Shown here in pieces: positions 30,170-43,057 of a DNA stretch of 64,000 nt; within the stretch, counting starts at the first letter, position 1, and each line of letters begins with the position of its first letter. Position numbers and translations under genes: made by a program. Source of the DNA: Diplonema papillatum (taxonomy: Eukaryota > Euglenozoa > Diplonemea > Diplonemida > Diplonemidae); NCBI GenBank assembly GCA_030068145.1, contig JAPJBO010000375.1, positions 1 to 64,000 of the forward strand, read 5' to 3'. The notes below the pieces were generated by a model. That model was not told where the DNA came from, searched no databases, and saw nothing but the letters and a program-made list of their open reading frames with translations.

Positions 30170-32250
30170 TCGAGCCACGATGTCCTATTTCACCCACCCC
30201 TCCTCGTTTTTTTTCAAAACCCCCTCCCTTCGTGCACCTGGGTCTTCGGCAGTATTCGTCCTGGCTTCCGCTGGTCAACCGATGCACGGTTGACGCTGCC
30301 GCGTAGTTGACCGAGCTCAAGAAAGCTTCCTTTGCGAGATCGGCGCACGGAAGACTTGTAAGCTGGTTCGGGAAGGTGCCAATAAGGGTGTTCAATAGAG
30401 TATTAAGCCGGTCCAAAGTACCGAGCTGCCGCCGCCGCTGTTGCCACGGCTGAGATATTGTCTGCATCCCAGCAAAGTAGAGAAAGCATAAGTGACCGCA
30501 CGGAGAAGACATTGCGGCCAGCACTGCGAATGCCGACTTTTCGAGCAGATTCTCTGTTGTTCTACAGTCAGCTTGCACGGTACACCACATTAGGGAGTGG
30601 ACAAGCGGACGACGCGCTAGATTGCTGCAGATCGAACTGCTGTATGAGGATGGATGGCCGAAGGCATTGAGAGTGAAACCGGCATGCGAACCTCGCTCTT
30701 CAACTCGGAATGCACCCCGCCGCTGGGATCAACTGGGCCGCAGCCATGAAACAGTTGTGCGAAATCTCGGATCGAGTCCCGCGTCGCTTGTTGAAAACGT
30801 TCCGTCGTTTGTATGTATGCATCGCATTGCGTGTTGCTGTGTAACACGTTCCATCACAGTGTTATCAGTTCCATCCGTATCTCCTGGAACTGCCTAGAAT
30901 TGCCTGCCGCTGCCACGGTACACCACGGTGAAGTAGCCTGTCGGCGGCGGTAGTTGTACCACCGTCGCATCTGTATTTGAACTGCATGCAGCATCACCCG
31001 CAGTATCACGAGACTTGCGAACGGTGCCGTTTGTGTCAATGCAGCGAGCAACAGGGGAACATTTGAAAAAAGATTGCCGCCCGGTATTCACGCTGGTAGT
31101 CACTGGCTGGCGAAGCGCCAGCCAGAACGAGGGGCACGAATGGAAGTAGAGTAAAAGCGCGCGGCTTCATCGGGGTGGAGGAGGCTGCGGACGCAGCTCT
31201 AGTCTGGGGGTTTCTTTCTTCTTTCACCGCAAATCCACGGCGGCATATGAGGCTCAGCGTGTGCTTTGCATTAGCCAGCAGTGCCCGCGAGCCATTGCCG
31301 TCTTCAAAGTGAGAAAGCTCGTTTGGGGTGAGGCGTGTTCCCCACCACCCTGTAAGAGCCGGTCCGTCCCTATCTCTTGAACCTGCATCGAAGTGCCTGC
31401 CGCTATTTTATCACAGTGAATCACGGTCCACCACGGTCTATCAGATCCATCCCGAGTCCCTAGAGCTGCATCGAATTGCCAGGTGCTGTATTCTTCGGTC
31501 TTTCACGGTCTATCAAGAGGGGATGGACCGGCTCACGTATGTGCCCTCCCCCCCCCCCTTCCGCCCCCCTGCTTTCCGTCTTCGTCACCACCCTTCGTGC
31601 CCGCTTCTTGTGTATGGTTTCCTGCTCTCGACTCTCCTTTTCTGCAGCCGGTTCCCACTTTTGAACCGCGGGTTGGCCGGAATACGACCATTCTGTCACT
31701 CGGATCTGCAGTGCGAGATCCGTAGTGAGGAGCCAGTCCACCCCTATATCCTGGAACTGCATCGAATTGCCTACTGCTGTCTATCATACGTGGTGACGCG
31801 AGCACTCGCGTCGAAACGCAGACTTGCGGAGTCGAAGGCCCAGACTGTGCTGTCGGAAGGGGCATCACCGGGCGGCCGTGGCGAGGAGAGAAGAACTAAG
31901 GCGGAGCCGGATGATCGAAGGTTGTCACCCGAGTGACTAATGGAGGTACGCCGTCACCTGCAAGGAAGGCAACAGCGCCGGTGAAGCGAAGCCCGTGAAA
32001 GCGAAGGCCGCAGAAACATGCAAACCGGCAAGGAAGGAAAGAGTCGCAAGCGACTGCGCGAAGACGATGATTCGAATGAGTGCAAACACCAGAAGCACGA
32101 CACGGTACGATCGAAGAGGAAAGCATCCATTGGCTAATGCAGGCCATCGCTACAGATACTGCCTAGCCTCAACGAGCATAGTCTATCAGCTCCATCAGCA
32201 GGGGGTGAACCGGCTTAGTGTGCAAGGCTAGCCCCCGAGTCAAAGCTGCT
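30170..32250. repeat. Dispersed repeat family X, several copies
   Basis: A unit of about 70-90 bp with the core CTGGAACTGCATCGAATTGC, then TGCTGT, CTATCACGGTCTATCA and GGACCGGC-T, occurs near 30790-30950, 31340-31530 (tandem) and 31725-31800, and a fragment near 32165-32230. Further copies lie at 39896-40042, 48955-49018 (inverted) and 58715-58785 (inverted). Between copies, 31800-32110 contains short Lys/Arg/Glu-rich open stretches that could be exon remnants. No gene is supported. Confidence 0.6.
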
Positions 32251-32545
32251 GTCACGGTTGCGGAAACCGGGAAAGCTGACGTACTCTCGCACAAGACCGA
32301 ATCTCTCTCCACCCCTCTCTAATAACCGGCGAACAACACCAGGCACGCAACACAGACCCGTTCAGGAACAAGCAAACAACAAGAAAAAGCACGCGAAAAA
32401 AGGGAAACCCAGCAGAAACAAGAAAACCCGGCTGCAGAGAGAGGCTAGGAAAATAAAAAAAAGAGAAAGCAAAAGCGAAGAAAGAGACGAAGAGCGGCCG
32501 GATATTTCCGAGCTGGAAGGGAGAAGAAGCAATATAAATCTTCCT

Positions 32546-33675
32546 ATGGGCCAAGAAGATGACGGCGGAGAGTTGGACTTCACGTTGACGAATGCGATGC
32601 TTGAAGGCATGGTGAGCGGAGGCGAGGGACTGCGATTGGATATGATCGACCACGACGATGCACGTGAGTGCAAGACGGTGCCAAGCACACCGTACAACTT
32701 GTATTGGGACGAGCGCAATAAAGACAACATGTACCCGCTGCCAGCAAGGGATCCGCGGGTCATCTCCGCAACCCAGAAGAGGGAAGTTGCGTTTTCGTAT
32801 CCGAGTCAAGTGATGCAGACTGAGGTGTCGACGAAGGTCGTGCCGGTCTTCATCACGGCGGTGCTCAATGGATCCGTGTTCTTTCGGTTGACGCTCCCTT
32901 CCAAAGAAAACAGCGAAGCGTGCATCATGCAACCGTTAGGCTCGTTGATGGTTCCCAGCGCGCCGGAACCGCTTTCAGACAACGTCCACGTACAGATTGT
33001 GACCGTCCTCCCATCTATATTCGTCTCAAGCAACCTCTCTTGGCACGTTGTAATCCGGTTCTCCGGGGGGTCGTACGAAGACTATGAGGTCGAAATCGGC
33101 GACATATCGAAAGGTGTCAGCGACATCTGCAAGGACGTTGACATCCCGTTCGTGCCGACGGCGGCGACGCTGTCGGCCACGCACAACCTTCTGGTCGACA
33201 AGAAGCAGCTGGGCAAAGACGAGGAAGGCTTCGTCGAGGCCGTGAAGAGCATCTTCCATGACCCCGACATCAACCCCCGCTGCGGCTCGCTCCAGCTCGA
33301 CGTCGTCAGCGACTGCGTCAAGCAGCGCGCGCCGGAGGTGTTCGAAGGCATCGTGAACGGGAAGAAAAACGGGTCCTTCCAGGAGGCCCTTTCGGACTAC
33401 CCGGACACGTTCCTCGTCTTCCGATACTCTGACAAGGAGATCGAAAGCCGGCAATTGGACGACTCGTCCGCCCGTGCCGTTCGCGTCGCGCTCACGCTGC
33501 ACGAGAAGCAAGGCTGCAAAGCGGTCGACACGCAGAAGCAGTCGTCCCAGCGCAAGACCGAGCACGAGCTCATCGAACGCATGCGCGAGCTGCTCTCGCA
33601 CCGCGACTACGACCAACGGGAGCTCCTCGAAAAACTCGCGGCGGACCAGAAGTTCCTCTTGTACTTGTCTCCCAG
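32546..33675 (+). CDS. Unknown charged protein, exon ending at a GTGTG donor
   Basis: The first ATG in a long open frame is at 32546; the frame is open back to 32252 with a Lys/Arg-rich, perhaps untranslated or upstream-exon, stretch. The exon ends LYLSP at CCCAG/GTGTGTTC (33675), and the downstream exon was not found. Residues 1-190 include VPVFITAVLNGSVFFRLTLP and WHVVIRFSGG, beta-rich in look. From residue 190 (ISKGVSDICKDVDIPF) the sequence turns helical and charged, ending ERMRELLSHRDYDQRELLEK. The third codon position becomes much more GC-rich after about 33120, as if two exons or sources were joined. I do not recognise the family. Confidence 0.6.
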
Positions 33676-34692
33676 GTGTGTTCGCTCTTGGGGGTTTCGC
33701 TTCTTTACCCAGCTTCGGCAAGCGATTAGTACGTCAACTACCTTTGCTTTCACCGCGGCTTGCCAGTTGCAACTCCGAAAGAGGCTAGTGGATCGTTGTC
33801 GTAGACGGGGTTAAAACTCAATTGCAGTTCCAACGCATTGCTGTCAAATACAGCATCCCCAAAGATTGGCGCATCGTATTTTCAGTGCGGGCTTGTACGT
33901 TCCCCTCGCAACCTCAGCCTCGGACCCCCCCCCCCCCAATCCTTCACTAAATCCGCGGTTAAATAACCTGGCCTCAGTGGTGCAAGCACCACGCGCTCTT
34001 CAAACCCAAGAAACATTTTCCCCCCCAAGGGTACCTGTAAATCCAGGGCCTCCAGGGCCCGGGCCCCGGGCCCCGGGCCCCGGGTTAGCGCTAGGGTCCA
34101 GATAGGGTCCAGGCCCACGGTAATCACGCCATCCAAGGATGGAATCTTCAATATTGCAGCTTCCACAACAAGCGGAGAGCAAGACGAGAAAAATCAAGAA
34201 ATAAGTTTGATAAAATTTGATAAAAAAAGCTCACAGTCGTGCATTTACCATATGGGGTGAGCAGGCGGAGGCTCTAAGGTGAAATGGTCAAAATGCCCTG
34301 GGAAAAATGTAGGACAAAAACTTTCCGAAATGCGGGTTTTTAGGGATTCCGGCCCAAAAAAAAAAAAAAAAAAAAAATTCAACGCCCACCTTGCCACCTG
34401 TGACCTTGGGTGAGCCGTGGTACCCTTTAGGCAGCCAGCTAGACCTGCCAGAACCTGAAAACCTCTTCAGGTTTCGTGGCTGTGCCAAAAAATACATTCC
34501 GAGGACGTTTTTGAACGCTTTTGAATCCGTTGAGCTCAAGGACAGTCTGGGGCCCTGGAATGGAATTGTAAACGAATTGCATCTTGTACCAAAGAGTTTT
34601 TCCTTTGGTAATCGTTCAGGGCCAAAAACCCTGGAAAATTTTCCAGGGCCCGGGCCCCGGATTACAGGTACCCCTGCCCCCCCCCCCCCCGG
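33676..34692. other. Repeat-rich, gene-free; GGGCCC array
   Basis: 33945-34028 is a tail copy of the 34693-35600 repeat. 34048-34085 is a self-complementary CCCGGGC/GGGCCC array. A run of A is at 34358-34377 and a run of C at 34677-34690. No coding sequence supported. Confidence 0.55.
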
Positions 34693-35600
34693 GGCCCAAC
34701 CCCCGAACACCAAGAGAGGTACAGTTTGGAAGGGACTGCATGTCAAAGCAGGAAAAGGCATATGGAAACGCTCATAACCGATAAAGAACAAAAAAAGTCG
34801 TAACCCAACACAGGACGAGAAGGAAGGAGCAGCACCACCAGAACCGAGAAAGAACAAAAAAAGAAGAATACTACGCACCAAACCCACCACCTCCCCAACC
34901 CGGGCTTCCTTTTTACCCCTGCAAACCCGTGAATAGGTGCTACGGGAGTATCTGGCAACCGCTGCTTAACAGTGCTCACGTGGGCGGAACGACCAGCGTT
35001 GAAAAAGAGGGTGCTCGGCACCCCGAAGGAGAACCCGATCGCCGGCCGCAAGCGGAAGAAGGCGAAGGCGACCACACCCGAGTCAGGGGTGCAACGAAGG
35101 AAGAGGATGGCCCTTAAAGCAAACAGCTACCAGAAACGTTCGACGTCCCCAAGCACTCCAGTGCCCTCGAGAGTGAAAAACGTGCAAGATTGTCCAGACC
35201 TGTGCCCCTCCACGCAATCTCCAGAACCGCAAGAAAGCCCAGCGCCCCTGGCGCCACAAGTACTCGACCTTGACGACGCAATGACAGGTGACGACGTCAT
35301 AAAGTAACCTTAAGCGGCGACACAGTGCATGCTAATCCATGTGGTTCATGTACTTAAAAGAACTCAATGCTTAACAGTGCTCACGTGGGCGGTGTCTTCG
35401 GACAGCACCTCGTGATGTTCGCATCACAAAACAAAGAAGACAGTGAAATGGTCGTAACCTGGTCGGGTTTCGCTCGCGACCGTTTCCTGAACAATCCTTC
35501 ACTAAATCCGCGGTTAAATAACCTGGCCTCAGTGGTGCAAGCACCACGCGCTCTTCAAACCCAAGAAACATTTTCCCCCCAAACCCAAGAAACATTTTCC
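34693..35600 (+). mobile_element. Repeat family R, longest copy
   Basis: The head GGCCCAACCCCCGAACACC and the tail ACCCAAGAAACATTTTCCCC bound about 900 bp. The head (to 34985) and tail (35320-35600) match 38788-39330 almost base for base; the middle, with an ORF, is missing there. The tail alone recurs at 33945-34028. A module GGTGCTACGGGAGTATCTGG...CCGCTGCTTAACAGTGCTCACGTGGGCGG-like at 34932-34986 recurs near 38511, 39026 and 51258. No TIR or LTR was resolved, so the class is unknown. Confidence 0.7.
34972..35307 (+). CDS. Small basic/acidic ORF inside repeat R
   Basis: This 111-codon ORF starts at ATG 34972. Its N-half is strongly basic (GRKRKKAKATTPES, RRKRMALK), fit for a nuclear signal or nucleic-acid binding. 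The C-half is Pro/Ser-rich and ends VLDLDDAMTGDDVIK, whose VLDLDD resembles a SUMO-interacting motif. Part of it (QKRSTSPSTPVPSR) has a decayed counterpart near 58095-58140. It may be the element's own gene or a captured exon; I do not recognise a family. Amino-acid composition and length argue it is not a pure chance ORF. Confidence 0.45.
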   Translation: MLTWAERPALKKRVLGTPKENPIAGRKRKKAKATTPESGVQRRKRMALKANSYQKRSTSPSTPVPSRVKNVQDCPDLCPSTQSPEPQESPAPLAPQVLDLDDAMTGDDVIK

Positions 35601-35882
35601 CCCCTAGGGGGTGCGATCCTAGTGTAAATCTTGTCTATTTTATTATTTTTACCATTTTTCATCGTTTTTGGCCCCTTGCGGGTGTTGTTCAGCCTCAAAA
35701 TCGGTACAGATGAGGTTATCGAGGGCGTGTGAGCCAGAAGCTGATCATAAAGTCACCCAGAAGTGCGAAAAAGACGGAAAGCATGGTGAAAAATGGAGAT
35801 TTCGCCCACCTCGACAAGACGTCCATGAAAAAATAATAAAATAGACAAGATTTACACTCGCACCCCTACCCCCCACCCCCTT

Positions 35883-35904
35883 CCCCCCCCCCCCCCCCCC
35901 CCCC
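35883..35904 (+). repeat. Poly(C) run
   Basis: An uninterrupted run of about 22 cytosines. Confidence 0.9.
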
Positions 35905-35950
35905 ACTATGAGCCTGAGGCTGCTGCAATATTGAAACTTAACTTTGATCC

Positions 35951-36573
35951 CCCCCCCTAGGGCTGTGGTGGCTGCGTACGCGTACGCACCAGTTTTTCGA
36001 AAATCGGCGTACGCGTACGCGTACGCGCGTACGCGTACGGCACCCAAAGCCGTACCATGCGGTGGGGTTCAGCACGTCTACCTGCTGACGTTACTACCCT
36101 GTGTTTCCCGAGCAAGAACCAAGAAACCCCACGAGGAAGTTCACTACGATTCCTCACTCCTCGTCATCAATGAGACTAGCCCGACAAGGCGGTTGCCAGC
36201 CAGCTTCTGAAGTACTGACTTCTCGCTCCCTAAATGTTACCACCACACGGCGACAGCGTCCCCTCCGTGCAGAACTTGCACCTGACTTCCTTCATACCCT
36301 TCCCCAGGTCTTCCACGAGTGACCCCGCTCGTTCTTGGGCCTCTTTGCTGCTTTTGGAGCTAGCTTTGCGACCGGCTTTGGAGCTGGCTTCGCGAGCATG
36401 TTTCTTCCTGTTGGGTATACGTTTACTCCTGTACCCACTTAGTTGAGTACTGCCGGTGACTACGTATACGTGCGTACGCGTACGCGTACGCCAAAAAAAA
36501 AAATCGGCGTACGCGTACGCGTACGCGTACGCGTACGTACGGCCGTACGCTGACAGCATTGCCCTAGGGGGGG
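35951..36573. mobile_element. Foldback element with (GTACGC)n hairpin ends
   Basis: CCCCCCCTAGGGC at 35951 and GCCCTAGGGGGGG at 36561-36573 are inverted ends. Just inside each lies a block of GTACGC/GCGTAC units on both sides of a short spacer containing AAAATCGG or AAAAAATCGG (35974-36040 and 36462-36550), so each end can fold on itself and with the other. The interior is unique and non-coding. Confidence 0.78.
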
Positions 36574-37689
36574 TAGATACTCCCAAAAGTTGACTTGATT
36601 CGGATTCTTATGCAAAGGTACGCCCTGCAGCTGAACATGGGCTCTTGGGGTCCGCAATCGGTCCCGGAACTCGTGTACCACCCTGGCAGTACCCAAAATG
36701 GCCCCCAAACCCCCCAGGAATGACGAAAGATTGAGCTCAGGAGGGGACGGCAGGACGATCAGCGAAGTCCTGTAGAGAGCAATACTGGTGCGAAAATGTG
36801 GTGCAGGAACAGTGCTAGACCCGCAAACACCTTGACACCATCTATACCGCAAACCCGGGTTTGCGGGCTTGCCTGCCAAGAATGATCTAATAGATCTTCC
36901 CTGACAAAGTGGGCAGGGACTCCGCCCAGTTGCTGTGCATAGAGAAACTCTGTTCCATACTCCAAGATGGATATGCGGAATACTTCGAGGCGCGGCAGCA
37001 TTCATTGCTCGTTAGAGGTTTTCCGACCGTTATGTGGCGATGGACAACCGCGCGAGCCAGCAAGTTTGTGCAGCGCTGTGCTAAAGAGCGAGAAGAAGTC
37101 GTATCAAAGTTGTCAGCGGACAACTAAACTCTCTGTCAGTTGTGCCCTTGCCCCGTGATGCGCATGCACGGCGTGTCGTGCGCGTGCACACGCCGTGCGG
37201 CCGGGCGCACTTTTCGCGGCGATAGGTAGTGAAAGGGGACCCGTGGCCAAGGCAGTCAAGGAGGGGACGTCGGCTGCATTTTTACAGTGGGTTCACCCCG
37301 TTTCCCAAAGAAGTCACTTCCCTTGTGGTCTGGGTTCCTTTTTCAACATGTCTTCCGGTCCCTTCGGTCGGCAAATGCGACATAATCCAAAAATGTGGAA
37401 ATTCAGGAATAAAGTCAACATTTGGGTTTGGCCTTTTTTATGGTATTTTGTCCACTTTTCAAAGGTGTTCTGGCGTTATTCCAGTATTCCAAGTACCCCC
37501 ATTTTTCTACCTCTCCGGTCAACGTGAGGCGCATGTAGCACATGCACACCCCATTTTCACCTCCGGATGCAGTAGATAGAGGTGAAAAAATCCAAAAAAT
37601 GGGAAAAGTATCTACCCCCCCTACCCCCCCCAGTGCTGATGCTAAGGCCCCTAAACTCGGCATCGTTGTCAGCCGGCCACACTACGAAG
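36574..37689. other. Gene-free before USP remnant
   Basis: No catalytic Cys box of a USP or other domain was found in any frame. 37603-37620 repeats the TATCTACCCCCCCTA word at the edge of the foldback element. Confidence 0.4.
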
Positions 37690-38321
37690 CCTTGTGTTCG
37701 ACACGACGACAGACGACTCCGCGCAGCGGGACGTGCACGAACTGTTGTCGTGGATACGCTCTTGCGTAACGGACGACGACGACGACCAAGCGATACTCCC
37801 GACTGACAGCGTGTACAACATGCGAAGAGTCTTCACGAGCACTGCCGGCGTCAGACCCGTTCCTGATGGTTGAACTCAAAAACAGGGAGAAGCCCTACAC
37901 CGAGTCAGTAGAGGATCTGATAAAGAAAGTGAAAACCAAGAGAGCAACCGAAGTGGACGACTTCCCCTGTAGCACCTGCAACAAAAGGACCGTTGGACTC
38001 ACGAAGGAGTATTACACATTTCCAAACCAAATGGATGTAGTACTGCAACGAGCACAGCTGTCGAAAAAAACACGCGAAGACATCAAAATACCAGCCCGCA
38101 CCCCGATCCGACCAACCATTCTGATCGGGGAAGACTCCTACACGGTAAATGGCTTCATCATCCACACCGGAAGAGCGACGGCGGGTCATTACTATACCGT
38201 GCTAAAGGAAAATGACGAATGGGTGTGCTTCGACGACCAGCAGGTATTCGTACTCTCATGGGAGGAATGTGCCAGAAGATTCACAACGAATGGCTACATC
38301 ATCTCTCTCGAGAAAGCGTAA
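37690..38321 (+). pseudogene. Ubiquitin-specific protease, C-terminal part
   Basis: USPs cleave ubiquitin from proteins. The main open part (ATG 37866, 151 codons) has MVELKN, a Cys pair CSTCNKR, then the histidine box HTGRATAGHYYTVLKE with catalytic His in GHYY, and WVCFDDQQV, where the Asp/Asn of the triad lies. Upstream, another frame gives QRDVHELLSWIRSC, close to the USP QQDAHEFL block, ending at a TGA near 37865. One frame change near 37850 separates them. The Cys box (GNTCY type) is missing from the window side searched, so activity is unlikely. It lies among copies of repeat R, which suggests capture or insertion into a dying gene. Confidence 0.8.
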
Positions 38322-38787
38322 ACACTTTCACCTGGTGGAAGTAGTGCCCCGTGGCGGTTGGTTACGAGCCACAACACACTTTGAAAACCCCCTTTTTTTT
38401 AAAGAAGAACGGACGAAGGAAGGAGGAAGTGGAACCATACCGTATGGTTTCAAACCACGGAGTCCTGGGCTCCTTTCCCACACTTTTTCTGCGAAGCAGA
38501 CGCACAAAGGGACGGTGCCACGGCATGATTCGGCAGCCGCTGCTAAACGAACATCGACGTGGGCGGCATAGAGAAAGAAGAACTACTCTCTACGGCACCA
38601 GAAAGTCCAAAAAACCATGGTAAAGAAAGTAGAAGGAGAAAAAAGAAGTTGTCGACAACGAAAGAAAGAAAAGAACAGAAAATAAGACTCTGCATTCCGC
38701 GAAGAAGACTTGATGCTAGCATCAAACACATGAGAGGCAAGTAGCGCCTGAACACGAAACTAAGATTTTCCCCCCACGTTACCATAC
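38322..38787. other. Repeat R module and A-rich DNA
   Basis: 38511-38572 carries a variant of the repeat R module (GGTGCCACGGCATGATTCGG, then CCGCTGCT). Purine-rich sequence follows. No gene. Confidence 0.5.
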
Positions 38788-39330
38788 GGCCCAACCCCGA
38801 ACACCAAGAGAGGTACAGTTTGGAAGGGACTGCATGTCAAAGCAGGAAAAGGCATATGGAAACGCTCAGAACCGATAAAGAACAAAAAAGGTCGTAACCC
38901 AACACAGGACGAGAAGGAAGGAGCAGCACCACCAGAACCGAGAAAGAACAAAAAAAGAAGAATACTACGCACCAAACCCACCACCCTCCCCCGGGCTTCC
39001 TTTTTTACCCCTGCAAACCCGTGAATAGGTGCTACAGGAGTATCTGGTAACCGCTGCTTAACAGTGCATGCTAATCCATGTGGTTCATGTACTGAAAAGA
39101 ACTCAATGCTTAACAGCTTAACAGTGCTCACGTGAGCGGTGTCTTCGGACAGCACACTCGTGATGTTCGCATCACAAAACAAAGAAGACAGTGAAATGGT
39201 CGTTACCTGGTCGGGTTTCGCTCGCGACCGTTTCCTGAACAATCCTTCACTAAATCCGCGGTTAAATAACCTGGCCTCAGTGGTGCAAACACCACGCACT
39301 CTTCAAACCCAAGAAACATTTCTTCCCCCC
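38788..39330 (+). mobile_element. Repeat family R, internally deleted copy
   Basis: Matches the head and tail of 34693-35600 with few differences but lacks the ORF-bearing middle. It ends ACCCAAGAAACATTTCTTCCC. Confidence 0.78.
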
Positions 39331-39617
39331 CGTAGCTGCTGAGTAACCGCCGCTACCGAAAGAAAATCAGGGGCGGTGGGCGAAGGACTTCCGTGTTTCA
39401 GTGTAGCTCGTGGAGTATGTTGCTCTCTTGTCTCGTGTAAGAATACAGAACCTCGCTATTGAGAGGCTCGCTCACCGGGAAAGACTCAAAACCCCTGCAG
39501 TTTCGAGCGAACCTCCACTAATAAACCACCGATGACCAACAACCAAGGTACCCACCGATCCTCTTACCTCGTGTAACCACCACTCTTACGACACTCAGAG
39601 CACAAAGGATATCTTCC
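39331..39617. other. No supported gene
   Basis: Only short frames; no repeat match recognised. Confidence 0.35.
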
Positions 39618-39690
39618 CTTAACGACGAAGGTCACCCGGAGACTTTAAAGCCCGGAGTTTCAAGCGAACTTTCACTCTAATAAATAACTC
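39618..39690 (+). repeat. Splice-associated repeat module, copy 2
   Basis: GGTCACCCGGAGACTTTAAA then TTTCAAGCGAACTTTCACTC. Same family as 14421 and 53078. A good acceptor, CTTCTTCAACAG, follows at 39691-39702. Confidence 0.65.
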
Positions 39691-39702
39691 CTTCTTCAAC
39701 AG

Positions 39703-39841
39703 CTTCTCGACGCTTATGCGGTTCTTGTCAAAACGTAAAGACGTCTTTGCCTGGACCACTCATCCCGACAAGCCAACGTCCATCGGCCTCGTCGGGGTTC
39801 TCAAGAGGGAGGTCAACGCCAACGCCGAAAAGAGAAACGAG
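39703..39841 (+). CDS. Candidate internal exon, unknown protein
   Basis: Between acceptor CTTCTTCAACAG and donor GAG/GTATGC is an open stretch of 46 codons reading MRFLSKRKDVFAWTTH and IGLVGVLKREVNANAEKRNE. Composition is protein-like and both splice sites fit, but neighbouring exons were not found. I cannot name a family. It may be an orphan exon captured with the repeat module upstream. Confidence 0.4.
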
Positions 39842-39895
39842 GTATGCATTGTGGCTGTTTCCGTTTTGCAGTCGCTTCCCCTGGCGTAACCAAGC

Positions 39896-40042
39896 CGGCA
39901 CTGCTGGCTTCTGGAACATCATCGAATTGCCTGCCGATGTGCCACGGTCCAGGTCTTTTCGAGAGCTGCATATAATTATCGGTTGGTGCTGTCACAGTTT
40001 AACAAACCACGGTCTAGCACGAGGAGACGGACCGGCATAGCA
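39896..40042 (+). repeat. Family X copy
   Basis: Contains CATCGAATTGCCTGC, TGCCACGGTC and GAGACGGACCGGC as in 31340-31530. Confidence 0.6.
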
Positions 40043-40344
40043 ACGCCGCAAGCCCGGCTCCGAGAACGATGTAAAAGAAAACAGTGGTGTAGGCAACGGG
40101 GCGGTAGACTGGCTAGTCGCAGCCAACAAGACCGGCGTCGTGGCGTCGCGCAAGCATCCTAAACCCCGCACGCAACTTTTCTAAATTCGAAGACCGCCAA
40201 GCTCATCTAGAGCCTGCAAAGCACCGCGACAGATTAGCAGCCCATCGGCTTGCTTCCCCAAGTTTGCTGGTAGTGCGCTGTTGCTGCTGTTGTCGTTTGG
40301 TACGCGGATGCCTTTGTGCGGCACGGAACGGCGCAATCATCCTC

Positions 40345-40577
40345 TTGTGTTTTCGGCAAAATTTGCTGAGTCAGCTGCCTTTGAGGGCGTTCTATTTGAA
40401 TCTTGTGTTTTCGGCAAAATTTGCTGAGTCAGCTGCCTTTGAGGGCGTTCTATTTGAATCTTGTGTTTTCGGCAAAATTTGCTGAGTCAGCTGCCTTTGA
40501 GGGCGTTCTATTTGAATCTTGTGTTTTCGGCAAAATTTGCTGAGTCAGCTGCCTTTGAGGGCGTTCTATTTGAATCA
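40345..40577 (+). repeat. 58-bp tandem repeat, four copies
   Basis: The unit TCTTGTGTTTTCGGCAAAAT... repeats at 40345, 40403, 40461 and 40519 with almost no change. Period 58 is not a multiple of three, so the ORFs across it are artefacts. Confidence 0.93.
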
Positions 40578-40745
40578 AGGCTGGGCGTGCTTCGAGATAG
40601 AAATGCTGCAAACCACCCCCGCGACCCCAGCCGATCAACTCCATCACCTTATCAGCCCCGTCCCCATCCCATCCTTCAGCCCTTGGCGCGTGTTTCCCAA
40701 CGTTGTTCGCAGTTGCGTGCCCGATCTCCGGAACCTAAAATTGTA

Positions 40746-40815
40746 CCGACGCTCCGTGCTCGAGCATTTCCTTCCGAGCTGGCGCTTATGCAAAAAAGAA
40801 AAATCCACACCGCAG
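40746..40815 (+). repeat. SINE-like repeat ending at an exon acceptor, copy 2
   Basis: GAGCATTTCCTTCCGAGCTG then GCGCTTATGCAAAAAAGAAA matches 25285-25330; ACCGCAG and an exon follow at once. Confidence 0.65.

Positions 40816-43057
<2,242 letters not shown>

Noticed and set aside
34048-34085. GGGCCC array as telomere-like DNA
   Set aside because: No TTTAGGG/TTAGGG tandem; it is a simple GC palindrome.
40345-40577. Regular repeats as a CRISPR array
   Set aside because: Units are contiguous with no unique spacers, in a eukaryotic setting.
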